Below, piece by piece: positions 11,960-23,130 of a DNA stretch of 41,276 nucleotides; the first letter of the stretch is position 1, and each line of letters begins with the position of its first letter. The notes under the pieces are model-generated. The model saw only the letters and a program-made list of their open reading frames with translations, was not told where the DNA came from and made no database searches. A program made the position numbers and the translations under genes. Origin of the DNA: Atkinsonella hypoxylon (Eukaryota; Ascomycota; Sordariomycetes; Hypocreales; Clavicipitaceae); contig JFHB01000250.1 of NCBI GenBank assembly GCA_000729835.1, forward strand, positions 1 to 41,276, given 5' to 3'.

Positions 11960-12760
11960 GCTATAGTTTTAATCTAAAGCTTAGTAGAATTATAGAAGGT
12001 ATTAAGAACTTTTACGAAAAGTAGAATTAATAAAATTAATAATAAAGGCTAAGGATTCTACTATATAAATAGACCCTATAAGACAATAGACTCTTATACT
12101 ATTATAATAGAAAAGGCCTATTTTAACTATATATATCTATAAAGGTTGTAGAATTTATCCTTAAAACAGTTTATAACAATTAGAACTATTTTAATGCCTA
12201 TAGAATAGCAGTAGAATTATAGGTAGTTTACTTTCTGTAGATATATAAGTAGATTTAAGTCTATATTACTTACTGCTATACCTATAAAGAAAACGTAATT
12301 AACTACAGTAAGCTGCTAAAGGAATTAAGGTTATTAGAGTTAGTTCTAACTCTCTTTTATATAATTTCGCTTAATTTTATTATTAATATACCTAAAGTTA
12401 GCTTAATAAACACTCTATAGCAAAAAGATAAATATAGCTTCTATAACTTACTATATTTAGTAAATTACTTATTTAGTAAGTAAACAATTCTTATACTTAA
12501 GTATACAATATATATAGCAGAAATTTAAGTAGAACTACTCTTATAGATACTGTATTTATTAGACTAAGGCCTTCCTAAGTAAATTATAAGCAACTAAGAT
12601 CTAAAGTTTATTTTTAACGTTTAGAGAAGTATATTTACCTAAATTAAAAGTAAATTGCTTATAGCTATAGCTTACTACCTATAGATAAATAGAACAGCTA
12701 AACAGAAAAATTAAATAGTTATTATTACTGTTTAATACTATACAGTTATAAATTTAGATA
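11960..12760 (+). pseudogene. Y-B integrase domain
   Basis: This is the DDE integrase with its zinc-binding N-terminus. At 12100-12310 lie ISIKVVEFILK, an AYRIAVEL segment and a TYCYTY segment corresponding to the HHCC finger. The three catalytic positions are all altered: Asn in NFIIN at 12373-12375, Asn in SN-stop-D at 12592-12594, and Lys in TAKQKN at 12700-12702. The family residues there are Asp, Asp and Glu, and each change is G to A. Confidence 0.85.
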
Positions 12761-13339
12761 TACTATAAACTATAATACTTCTAGCACTATAGCACTAACT
12801 TAATAATATAGTAGCAGCTAATATAGGGATTTTCTCTAATAAACTTATATATAGTTTCTAACTAGCTACTATTGTTAATTTAATCTAATTAGATAACGTT
12901 TCTAGCAATAGAATAAATATAAGTAATATAGCTATACTTTAGAAGCTATACTAGTAAGAGGTAGAAACAGCTATTAGTATAGTAAATGCCTTAAGTAAGA
13001 TTAAATATAATGCCTAGTATAAGCTTATTAATATTAAAGTAGAGAATATAGTCTACTTATAATTACACTAAGGATATATACTTCTAGGAAAGCTAAAAAA
13101 GAAATAGTCTCCTTAATAGGTAGAGCTATATAAGGTTCTTATAAAAGTAAGCTTATTATTATTTTACCTAGATTTCCTACTAGATTTATATATACACCTA
13201 GTAGTATTAGTAGCTTACCTTTAGAAGCTAAGATAAAGTAAAAACCCTTTTAACTAAAAAGAGCAACTACTACTACTAATTACAATAGAAGGGTTTAGTA
13301 TAAAGGACTATTAAGAAATTAAGCGAATTTACACCTATT

Positions 13340-13500
13340 AAATCTAACGTTTCTACAGTAGGTTAAGTAAGCTATATTTAGAATTCCTTATACAATAGAA
13401 AGGGTTCTTTACTAAAGACAACTAATAGATTTCTAAAGATAAGCTTAAAGTTAATGCTTTTAAAATTATAAATAAATATCTATAGAAGCACTCTATAAAT
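13340..13500 (+). pseudogene. Y-B chromodomain
   Basis: At the C-terminus of pol the frame reads LEFLIQ, stop, KGFFTKDN, then KLKVNAFKIINKYL. This follows the chromodomain pattern in which a strand ending Val-Lys-Trp-Lys-Gly is followed by an acidic turn and a C-terminal helix. The stop is at the Trp position. Chromodomains on Gypsy integrases bind histone marks and bias insertion toward heterochromatin. Confidence 0.75.
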
Positions 13501-13584
13501 TAAGAAGAAGAGTATTAGTGTTATTAAAAGGGTAATATAGTTTGCTAAAAAACCCTAAATTAGCTAGCAGAAGCTTACTACTAA

Positions 13585-13919
13585 CTCTTCTCCTTATAAG
13601 TCTTAATTTCCTTTATTATATAATAGATTGTTTAAATCTCTTAGTATCTCTTTCCTTATTTCCTTATTTATTATTATTAGAACTATTAAAATTAACCTAT
13701 ATTATAGAATTATAGGAGGTTAAGAAGAAAACACCTATAAATCTATATACTATTATTTTAACCTACTTTTTCTATAAATTTACCTTTACTTTTGCGAATT
13801 TTTACGCTTTCTACTATATAACCTTTTCTTTATACCTTTATATATTATAAAGTCTTTATAAATTTATTAATACTATTATAGCTACTACTCTTTCTATTCT
13901 CTTAGGCTATTATTTACCT
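13585..13919 (+). other. Spacer between Y-B pol and second ORF
   Basis: AT-rich, with T and C-rich runs. I see no motif in it. Confidence 0.5.
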
Positions 13920-16190
13920 ACTTCTAATAGTTAAACACTAAAATACTACACTAAAGGCAATAGACTGCCTATAGAGTAAATTCCTATAGCCTATAGAACT
14001 AACTAGCCTTTATAGAGCTACTTCTAGCCCTTTCTATTCTCTCTATAGAAAATCTACTACTATTATTCTTTTCTTTTAGTAGTTTAGAATTATTAATTCT
14101 AGTAAACCTAAATAGTTTATTCTAAGAAGAGAATAACAATAGTAACTACACTTAAGCTATAATATTACTACTATTTAAACCTAAAGAAGAATATATTGCT
14201 TCTAATATATATATTAATTATAACAATAGTTTTAACACTAAAAGTAAAGGTTTTAAGTTTAAGGAGTAGAAATATAACTATAAAGGTAATACAGTAGCTA
14301 TAGAGCTAGATAACATTAAAATTTATCTTATATTGCTTAATTTCTACTGCCTATATAGCACTTTTAGTAGGCCTAGAAGTACTAAGAGCATCCTAAAAGT
14401 TAATAAGTTTATCCTTAGTACTATTTCTATAGAAATTAAAGATAACATTAACATTACTAATATAGGGCCTATTATAGAAAACTATAGTTAGTATTGCTAC
14501 ACTAATAGAGCTAAAGAAAAGGTATAGAACATAAAAAATACTATTTACACTTATGCCTATAAATTTACCCTTAAAGGCAGTATAATAGATAAAACTAGCA
14601 TTAAGGTCTCTAAAGACAATATATATTACTTACTTTAGTAGAATATAGTAATATATATCTTTAGAATTTATAATAACTATAAAGTAAAGCGCTAGAACTA
14701 GCAATATAAAGGTAAGAATACTAAGGCATCTATAGGTAACACTAAAGTAGCTAGAAGAGGTAAGATATAGGCAAAAGCAGCAGCTACTATATACTATAGT
14801 AGTAATATAGTAAAAAGAGGTAAAGAAACTATTACTATAGATTTATCTACTAGTTTACTATTATAGGTAGCGTTACTTACTATTTACTTCTTTAATAAAT
14901 TTAGCAAAATTAACAGCACTATTGTAGATGCCTTAGCTAGTATTAGCTGCGTAGACTTACTCTTTATTCTATTAGCTAAGGTGTAATCCTAGAGCTAGTG
15001 TAATAGTCTCCTTTAGAAGAAGTATAAATTTAATGCTAAAGAAATAATTAAAGCCTACCTTAAGGACACTTCTATAGGTAGTAATACTATATAGAAGTAA
15101 CTTAACCTCTATATTACTAAAATTAATAAGTTAAATAAAAAGATTAACTAGGTTAGAATAAAGGCTAAAGGAGGTTTATTTAATAAGTAGTTTAATAAAT
15201 TATAGACTGCTATCTATAGTATATATAACTAACTAAATAGTATAAGTTAATTTAATAAAGGTGTTAATAACGTTATTAATAAAAATAAAACCTTACTAAA
15301 GGTTACTAGTAATATTAATATACTATAGGCAGAAAGCAGATACCTATAACACAAAATTAACTGTATTTATATAGATTTCTTAGAACGCTTAGCTAACTAG
15401 CCTATTACTGCATAAGGCCTCTTTAGTAATAGATTTAGCACTATTTAATGTAGAAGAAGTGCTTAGTTTATTCTAATTAATCTATCTTTAATGCATTTCT
15501 CTTTATTAATTCTATAAAAGATACCTTCTGCAGTAAAGCTAACACTAACTAAGGTAAAAACGCTAACTAAGAGGCTAGCTATAGGTAAACTAGTAGAAAT
15601 ACCTACTAAGCATAAGACTAGTACCTTCTAGGTAAAACTCTCCCTAAAGCTGCTAGAAACGTTCTTTAGCTTTACTTTCTAGAGAGAACTAATAGCCTAC
15701 TATAACTAACTAATAATTTACTGCTATTACTAATGCCTAAGGATTAAAATAAGCTATATATATATAAAGAAATACACTAAAGAGATCTAACAGAAAATTT
15801 ACTTTAATATAGATTAATTTTTAATGCTTTTAACACTATATAGAATAATCTTATATAAAGAATATACTATATAGATTTAATAAATTAGCTTTATTATATA
15901 AGATTAATTTATAGGATTTAATATTATCTAGAATAATTTTGCGCAACTTCACTTATATATAAGATATAGAATAAGCTTTAACGCTCTATTAGGTTTAAGG
16001 AAATCCGTTAATTTAATATATAGATTTAATAGTTACTAGATTATAAGTGTAATTTAGGCATTATAAGTGCACAGAAAAATATATAAATGTAGCAACCTAT
16101 ACTGTAGATTGCACTACAATAATAACAATATATACTTATATAATAAAATAATAACTACCTTTCTGCGCCTTTTATAACAGCTAGATTAAT
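13920..16190 (+). pseudogene. Y-B second ORF relic, function unknown
   Basis: A decayed plus-strand reading frame of about 750 codons lies after pol, on the same strand but in a different frame. Between 14252 and 14630 it has about four stops in 126 codons; across the rest about 7 percent of codons are TAA or TAG, as expected from lost Gln and Trp codons. The region 15060-15330 alternates hydrophobic and Lys/Asn residues with coiled-coil character (IKINKLNKKIN-like). There is no signal peptide, envelope-like furin site or transmembrane pair that I can see. Extra ORFs downstream of pol are uncommon in fungal Gypsy elements. I do not recognise the family; capture of a host gene is possible. Confidence 0.6.
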
Positions 16191-16284
16191 AAGTTATTTA
16201 GTTTAATCTAATAAGCCTTCTAACAACTAACAATTAATTTTTAGAATAGCTAGAACAGCCGATCTTTTTTATAGAGGCAGCACT
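16191..16284 (+). other. Y-B 3' untranslated end with weak polypurine tract
   Basis: A short tail before the 3' LTR. The purine-rich ATAGAGGCAGCACT at 16271-16284 is in the polypurine-tract position. Confidence 0.5.
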
Positions 16285-16527
16285 TATTATAGGATAATTC
16301 TATAGACCTATAGGTCACTAGTGCATATAACTGCAATTATATATAAGTAGTTAGAAGCAACACTTAGGTAGTTAGATTGAACAATTAACTATTATTCACT
16401 AGAACACTATTACTAAATACTCCTTACAGAAGCACTTACAACTTCTCTTACGATTTATTGCATAACCTGTCGAATCCAACAACCTATTATCACTTCCGAC
16501 AAACCCACGTCGGATTCAACCGTAACA
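16285..16527 (+). repeat. 3' LTR of Y-B
   Basis: It starts TATTATAGGAT (originally TGTTACGGGAT) and ends CGGATTCAACCGTAACA. The inner edge is mutated, and the outer 90 bases keep CpG (GTCGAAT, TTCCGAC, ACGTCGG). It is followed by AGAAA. Confidence 0.96.
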
Positions 16528-18745
16528 AGAAACCTCTAAATTGTTTAGCAGTAGTAATAATAAAGAGCTTTATAAATTAGTTACAGGCTGTAGCAGCACC
16601 TTAAACGTTACAATTAAAGACTTCTTTTGTGCAAGAGGGAGTAGCTTGCAATGCACAAGAGCCTAGTTAGGCTTACTTGTCTGCGTTAGAAGATATAAAC
16701 GCTATTCCCTTGCTGTTATTGCTGCTTTAATAGTCCTATTATAGATAATAGAATTGCTATTAAACTAGACAGCAGCAATAAACTAATTCTTCTAAAGTTA
16801 TATAAGCATTTATCTATTAACCTCTATTAACTATTTAATTACTTAATTATAATTGCTTAAGGTAAACTTCTAGGTATTAAGCTCCTTTAGAATAGGAATT
16901 CTACTACTAGTTATCTATAAGTAATATCTTAAGATAAAACGCTTTATAGTATCTTCCTAGAGGTAGCTAAGGTTAAAGCCTATAGTCTTAGCTTTTTTAA
17001 TAACTATATACCTATTTATAAAACTAAGCTTATTTACTGCTATTGCGCATAGAACTATTATAACTCTATTAGTACCTTTACAGTAGTTATAAGACTAATT
17101 AATAGAGTTATTAGTTATAACTTAGTCGTAAAGGTGCAGTTTAAATTCGTTCCTTAATGTTTAAGTAATTCTATAGTTACTATATTAAGTGCAAGGTATA
17201 TTGTATAAGCTGTTGCTAATAAGATTAATTAGAAGATGCTTAACTAAACAATAAAGCGTCTATATTAAGAAGAATAAACAGGTATATCTATATTCCTAGT
17301 TACTCTTCTGCTTATAATATAGTACTAAAATTGCCTAGAATAGGTATAGATACTAAAGGAGCTATAAAGTTTATACTTAACTATAGACTGCAGCTTTAAA
17401 CCTTTTAATTCTGCCTTTAGGTTCTATATTAAAGTAATAATAGTATCCCTTTAAGCGATTAAAGATAAAATAAGTCTAGTAGTTATTAAAGAAGAGAAAG
17501 CTAGCAATAAGTCTTTACCTACTTATTTTGTTATATAAGGCAGAAGGGTTATAGCTTATATTATAACAGTAGGAAATAAGTTAAAACCTATCTTTAATTC
17601 TATATACCTTTTAACCTATAAGTCTTATAATCTTACTTTAGTCTATCTCTTCTGTATTAATTATAAAAGACTCCTTAAAGATAACTACTATACACTTAAT
17701 CCTATAAGTAATAATCCTTACTATAGCAGTAAGCTAGAATTAATCTAACTATCTACAATAAGTCTTTTGCTTAAAGGACTTTATTAGAAAGCTATAAACA
17801 TTATTAAGATAATTAAACTAGATTGCTAGACTCTAGCTAGGCTATATTAACTCTATAAGCCTAAAGTTATCTAAATTGTAATTCTAATAAAGTAGTAGGC
17901 TAAAAGGAGGCTACTTAAAACGTTACTAAAAGAGAGGCAGCTAGCGCTTATAGAGCTTCTTAAGAGGTAAATCTACTTAATCTTACTCTTTTATATAAAA
18001 GAAATTGCTAACTAGCTTATAAACTTACACTATAATATAGTATATTAGTAGGTTTCTTAACGTTCTAAAGTAATATATTTATCCCTTATATATAACTCTA
18101 AAGCTAGTCTTAGAAATAGGTTTCTAGTATTTATTTTCTATTTTAGCAGTAGAGATTAAATAGCTTTTAAAAAATTAAAGGTAAAAAAGAGCTTAGGTAG
18201 GTGCTTATAATAAAAATATTATAAGAATAAAAGGATAAAGAGAGAGAGAGAGTAGGAATATAGGCTATATTATAGCTAGTATTATCTTAATAAATCCTTA
18301 GTTAATAGCTATTTATAATTATTGTAATTTAGTAGAGGCTAACAGTAAATATATACTAAGACTTTAACAGCTGCAAACTTATTAAGTAATTTATAATATT
18401 CTCTCTAACTAATTATATTTATCTTTCTTCTTTCTTCTTATAACTACCTTTTTATGCAGCCTCTTTCTTATTGTTTTTATTAGCACCTTTAATTATTTAA
18501 TTATAGCTAAAAAGCTTCCTTAAAACTATAAGGATCTTGCAAATATATAGAATATTATTAGCAGAAGAATCCCTTTTACTGCTCTCTCTTATTAGGTTAC
18601 TCTCTCTTAGAATAGTTAAATAGATATCTTTCCTTTAATAACGCTTATTAATACAGTAAGTCTTTTGTAAAAAAGCTTTTAATTATACTTCTATTCTCTT
18701 ATTATGCTAATAAACCTTATATCCTTAGTATAAATTTACCTTTAA
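16528..18745 (+). pseudogene. Antisense coding relic in X2, main part, function unknown
   Basis: This long plus-strand frame (codons start at positions equal to 1 modulo 3 from 16534) runs opposite to X2 gag-pol. It continues the frame of 6060-6577. A Gln-rich start (stop runs at 16537-16560, then Leu, Arg, Gln and Cys) is followed by a dense open region. In 16981-17160 there are 2 stops in 60 codons, and near 17641-17850 there are 3 in about 70. The neighbouring frames on both strands run at roughly 15 to 20 percent there. Stops rise to about 12 percent in 18200-18540, so an intron or a poorly conserved loop may lie there. I do not recognise any domain. It could be a captured host gene or an accessory antisense ORF of family X. 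Confidence 0.62.
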
Positions 18746-18747
18746 GC

Positions 18748-19500
18748 TTTAAGTCTATAGAGGCAATAACATTAGTGCTAGTAGATGCTTAATATATACT
18801 AAAGTCGCTTTTTAATAGAGTTCTATGCTTAATGCGCCTTTAAGAGCTATTAAATTCTTTTATAATTAGAATCTTAAGGCTTAGTTTATTAATAGTACTG
18901 CAAGAGAAGGCTCTCTTTTATATAAGGTTGCGCTAGAATTAAACGTTAAGAACTTTATCTTTATTTTAACTAAAATAGCTTATTCTTATAGATATTTCTA
19001 TTATACACTTACTAATTATTAAGAGCGCTATAAAGCCCTTTTAATCTTGTTCTTTAGCAAAGAGAATAGTGTATTTTGCTCTTATTGCACTAATATATAT
19101 CTTTAAACAGTTACCTTATTTAGGGAATATATCTGCTCTTTATTTTACAGCTGTACCTCTCTTAAGGATATCTATAGTAGCTTATATAGCAATTGCATCT
19201 AGAGTAGCTCTACTGCTGTAAGCTATAAGTAGTAATTTACAAAAGGTTACAGTAACTATAGCTAGATTTGCTATAATGCTCCTTTTATAACGTTCTAGGG
19301 TAAAGACTAAGTAGATTAACTATTTATCCTTCTAAAGCTCTAGGAGAGCCTTTATAAGAATCTTTCTCCCTTTATAGCAGTTAATATTTCTTACCTTTTC
19401 CCTTAAATATTAAAACTACTAGAATTTCGCTAAAAGATTAAGTATAAATTGCTTAAGTTAAAAGATAAAAAAAATAGAAAAAGAGTAAAGGCTAAGTAGC
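18748..19500 (+). pseudogene. Antisense coding relic in X2, C-terminal part in a shifted frame
   Basis: From about 18748 the low-stop frame changes (codon starts equal to 0 modulo 3). Between 18897 and 19230 it has two stops in about 110 codons, the cleanest stretch in the nest outside known domains. It is Cys and Tyr-rich (VFCSYCTN at about 19072, YICSLFYSC at about 19124) and ends in a Lys-rich tail near 19450-19490. RIP does not make indels, so the shift implies an intron, an old indel or a second exon or ORF. I do not recognise the fold; a zinc-binding role from the Cys spacing is only a guess. Confidence 0.58.
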
Positions 19501-20067
19501 CTCTTTAGTTAAAATAGAATAGAACTATACTTATTTTTAGTAGTTTTTAAAAACTTTTTATATATTCTATTTAATCTAGGTTTATAGTTTTAATTCTAAT
19601 TAGCTTTAAATCTCTAAATAATCTTAATGTACTATTATTAAATCTTAGTTAGTCTTAAATATATAAATAAATAAACTTAACCTCCCTTCTCCTTAAAGCT
19701 AAAGATATAGAGACTGCAGTATTAGCTTTTATAAAAGCTATAATAAGTTATATATTCTAGTAAAGTTATAGGTAAATTGCTAAGATTAAATAATGTTGTT
19801 AATCTCCTTATAGCTTCTACGCTCTTCTTTAGGTATTACTAATAGATAAACTTCTATTATATACTTTAGATAACGTTATAGTAAAAGGTTTACTTTAGCG
19901 TTATTATCCTTAAAATCCTCTTTTTAGTACAGCTATAATGTGTAGTCCTTAGAAACTATTTAATCTAATATATTATACTAGGCATTAGTAGGCTGCAATT
20001 TATTAGCATTTTGCTTAAAGTTGCTAGTGTCTTTGCTATACTAGGTAGTATATTGTAGAGTATAGAG
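19501..20067. other. Convergent spacer between antisense relic and X2 pol end
   Basis: It lies between the ends of two coding regions that point at each other. The plus-strand frame of the antisense relic may continue into it, with about 11 percent stops, but this is not convincing. No terminator or hairpin was noticed. Confidence 0.45.
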
Positions 20068-20546
20068 CTATTTGTTAGCAGTATAAGTCCACTATCCCTT
20101 TAGATTAAGCTTAAACTTCTTAATATAATCCCTAGAAATAGTCTTATTAAGTACTATACTATCTAGGGTCTCTAAACAGTAAGCGCTAGTAACTTTTGCT
20201 TAGCTATATACTTTAAAAGGACTATTCTATTGCATTACTAACTTCTTCTTTATTAATATATCTATAACCCTTTACACATTATATATAAGGACTAGATCTC
20301 CTAGGACTAATTAATCTTTCTTCTTTTGCAATAATGCCTCTTAGTTCTAGTTTATTTAATTAGCTAAGCGTTACCTAAATGCAAAGACTTTTGCGTAAGC
20401 CTTCTAGACATCTGCTTTCTTTTGTTCTAGCATTCTAACTCTTACTTTAAAGAGATCCTATATTGTTGTAACTTCTAACTAATTAATTAACCTCTAAGTA
20501 GGAAATTTAACTTCTAAAGGAAGAATAGGCTCCTAACCGTAAATTA
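20068..20546 (-). pseudogene. X2 pol, integrase C-terminal end
   Basis: These are the last 160 codons of X2 gag-pol on the minus strand, from 20547 to a stop at 20068. It begins with LIYG, stop, EPILPLEVKFPT, the Tyr-Gly-x-x-Pro-x-x-Pro motif that follows the integrase core in fungal Gypsy elements. A KDxLVLGDLVLI segment and a C-terminal LETLDSIVLNKT module follow. It is separated from the rest of pol by Z. The distance to the RT motif is 595 codons exactly once Z and one target copy (7846 bp) are removed. Confidence 0.85.
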
Positions 20547-20551
20547 AGTAG

Positions 20552-21247
20552 TTTTGAAAATAATAGGGATTACAGGACTAGATATCTAAGAGGGTAGTGG
20601 TCTCTTAGATTTAGCACCTGTAATTGCTCCTAGCAATTATTACGTAGTGGAAGCAGCAGCGGCCTAAATTAAGCTGTAGTGTATAGTATAGATCACGTAG
20701 AGGCAGTAGATAACTATAATAATAGTGGTATCTTATATTAAGAGCGCTGTAACGAATAAGTAAGGGTAGAATCTCGAATCTTTCTAGTCCCTTATAGACC
20801 CTCTAACTATATCAGCGGGCTGTAGTCACTAGAAGGGGCTTATAGGCCACTTTATAATTTCCGCAAAAAGATTTACTATATAAAAACAAAAAAATCAACT
20901 TACAGCTATATAAACAAGAAACCTATGTGCATAATTTAATAAATTCCACTAATAGCAAACAACCCTTATAAGCAACTCTATCTAACAATTATACTATTAA
21001 ATAGCCCTAATTCTTAGCTTTTAAATGATATACTTCTTGAATTTCTACTATTACTAGTTGTAGAGAAAAACGCTGTTAAAGCTGACTATAGGTTAGGCAA
21101 CTTTACCTTAGTTAAATCTAGATGTTTCGCATTTAGTAACAGCGATATCTCTACTAAAAATCAACGTAATAAGACCTAATAAGGGTCACGTAATAGAGCA
21201 ACTAGTAGGCATAAAAATAGGCTATACAGGGTAGCTTATTTTTAACA
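20552..21247 (-). repeat. 3' LTR of Z (696 bp)
   Basis: On the minus strand it begins TGTTAAAAATAAGC and ends ATTATTTTCAA plus two bases. It matches 27697-28392; all differences I compared are C/T or G/A. A third copy, in the plus direction, is at 38287-38984. Confidence 0.95.
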
Positions 21248-21258
21248 CTCCCTCTAGA
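21248..21258 (-). other. Polypurine tract of Z
   Basis: The minus strand reads CTAGAGGGAG directly before the LTR start TGTTAAAAATA. The miniature element at 30970 has the matching CCAGGGGGAG in the same place. Confidence 0.8.
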
Positions 21259-21508
21259 AATATAAGAAGTAACTAGTTCTATAAGCAACTTAGCTCCTTT
21301 AAAGGATATCTAAGTTAGAATCAACCAACGAAATACAGTACTAATAACAGGACCAAATAATATAACTAATAACATAACTAATTCCAGCAATTCCAGGGTA
21401 GTTATAGTTAAATATAACTAGTTATTGTTGATTGTTTTTGTTGTTTTCGATTTTTAACTGTTTTTTGTTGCTTTTCGATTTTTCGAGTGTTTTTATTGCT
21501 TTTATAAG
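21259..21508 (-). other. Z 3' untranslated region
   Basis: It is A-rich on the minus strand with GAAAAACAACAAAAA-type runs at 21430-21490, between the end of pol and the polypurine tract. No gene seen. Confidence 0.6.
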
Positions 21509-21539
21509 CTAACTAGAAAGCTCTAGTAACTTAATAAAT

Positions 21540-22186
21540 TGTTAATGCTTTTAAATAGCAAGAGGCTTAGTTAGGCTATCTGCTAGTATCTAATTTGTAT
21601 TAATATAACTAACCTTAGCTATACCTTTACGAATCTTTTCCCTAATATAGTTAAACTTCAAAAGGGTGTGCTTAGTTCTACTATACAACGTTAAGTTGTA
21701 AGCAGTAACTATAGCGCCTTAATTATTACACTTAATAGAAATAGGAGAGGTTAAAGGCAGCTTTATCTCCTTAAAAAGGCCGTAGAGCTACTCTAATTCC
21801 CTAATAGCTTTAGATAATACATTGGATTCTACTTCTAAAGTAGAAAGAGCAATAGTACTAGCTTTCTTCGATTTCTAGCTAATAGGTCTACTAGCTAGCT
21901 TATATAGATAAGTATAGGTTGATTTAGAAGAGACTTTATTACTAGCAAAATCGCTATTGCAATAACTAAGGAGGGTCTTAAGTACTTCTTTAGAGCTAGA
22001 AGCTTTTAAAGAGAACCCTAGTAGTATAGAATGCTTATAAATAATAGTAAAGCTTCTAGTACCACTTAAGTACCTTAGGAGGTACTTAGAGGCGTTTAGG
22101 TGCTCTATATAGAGCTTAGCTAGGAAGGTTAATAGCCACTGAACAGAAAAAGCAATATTAGCTCTAGTTAGCAACATTAGGTACAT
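21540..22186 (-). pseudogene. Z RNase H domain
   Basis: The stretch 22186-21875 has no stops: LTRANIAFSVQWL, then EHLNASKYLLRYLSGT, then NSDFASNKVSSKSTYTYLY. After it come KSKKASTIALSTLEVESN, RTKHTLLKFNYIREKI and ADSLTKPL, the standard C-terminal signature of Copia Pol. The Asp of the SDSDFA motif is Asn in its first position. Confidence 0.92.
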
Positions 22187-22189
22187 TAT

Positions 22190-23130
22190 AGTGCCTATTA
22201 TGCTTTAATAAAGCTTATAATTGGATTTTAAGAGGAGTTTTGTAACTAGTTGCTTTAGAATTCCCAGCTGTATAGGGATAGAAGCTAGCTTAGCATCTAG
22301 CATTTTGAATCTTTCTAGGGCTTTAAGGATGTATTAAGATTAGTGGATTTTAATAGACCTTTTAGACCTATTACAGGTAATTTATACACCTAGAAAGAAT
22401 TCTGCTGGTCCTCTATTTTCTATTGGATAAGCTTAATTTAGTAGCTTTTTAAGCTTATTAATATATTGTAAATTAGGCCTAATTAGAAGACAGTTATCTA
22501 CGTAAGTAGCAATATATGTAGATGTAGCTGGGTTATAAAAGACTACTAGGTCTAATATAAGAGGTTTAAATCTATGCTTTTAAAGTAATTCTGTTAGAAT
22601 TTGCTGCTATTCTCTAGGACTTTGCTTTAGACTATAGAGGGATTTTTCTAGCTTAATTACTTGCTCTTTAGAGGGCTTATAATTACAGCTTTTTAGTAGC
22701 TTAGCTACTGATAGCGTTGCTTCTGCAAATTTAACGAATCTATCTAGGATTTCTATATAAATAGCTTCCTTTAGCTTGCTATTTAGAAACGCTCCTATAA
22801 AGTCGATTTGCTTAACTTCCTAGTTATTAAAAGCTGCAAGAGCTAATAATATACGCTAGCTAGGAGGAATACTAGTTGCAGCAAAGGTCTCTAGATAGTC
22901 TTAATCTTCTATTTACATAAATCCCTTAGCAACAAGGCGGGCCTTATATTTAATAGGATTATTTTCTTTATCCTTTTTAAGCCTATAAATAAGCCTATTC
23001 TTTAGAACTCTTCGGCCCTTAGGTACTTAGTCTTTCCCTATAAATTTAAAGGTTCCAGCAGCTAATAGCTGCTTAAATTCGCTATAGGTAGCTTCTATCT
23101 AATGCTGCTTAGCAGAGCTTTTTAGGGCTT
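22190..23130 (-). pseudogene. Z reverse transcriptase domain
   Basis: This is Copia RT (RVT_2 type). Seen in order: EATYSEFKQLLAAGTFKFI, then YKARLVAKGFM, then KQIDFIGAFLNSKL, then KSLYSLKQSPRE. The catalytic box at 22504-22493 reads Tyr-Val-Asp-Asn, from Tyr-Val-Asp-Asp by one G-to-A change. The 3' part ends in the MYLMLLTRANIAFSVQWL block just before RNase H. Confidence 0.92.

Larger units (their letters stand above)
7237..13584 (+). pseudogene. Y-B gag-pol polyprotein relic
   Basis: This is a single-frame Gag-Pol of about 2116 codons, with stops only TAA or TAG. The start ATG at 7237 begins a Lys, Ala and Ser-rich N-terminus (MLKGKAKAR). A coiled-coil-like stretch follows at about 7490-7690, then a Gln-rich linker, a capsid-like helical region at 8280-8760 and an Asn/Ser/Gln linker. 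Protease, RT, RNase H, integrase and chromodomain follow in the usual Gypsy order. No CCHC knuckle could be read. The catalytic residues that can be read are mostly lost by G-to-A change. The end at 13584 is the first stop after the chromodomain not obviously derived from Gln or Trp, so it is approximate. Confidence 0.88.
6578..16527 (+). mobile_element. Gypsy chromovirus family Y, copy B (full length, 9950 bp)
   Basis: This is a complete element with 243-bp LTRs, flanked by perfect AGAAA duplications at 6573-6577 and 16528-16532. It contains a leader, one gag-pol frame (7237-13584) ending in a chromodomain, and a second ORF relic (13920-16190). It is inserted in X2 between the X2 integrase and 3' LTR, inside the antisense coding relic. 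No large indel was noticed; damage is nearly all point change to A or T. Chromodomains of this class are known to direct integration to heterochromatin, which fits this nest. Confidence 0.96.
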
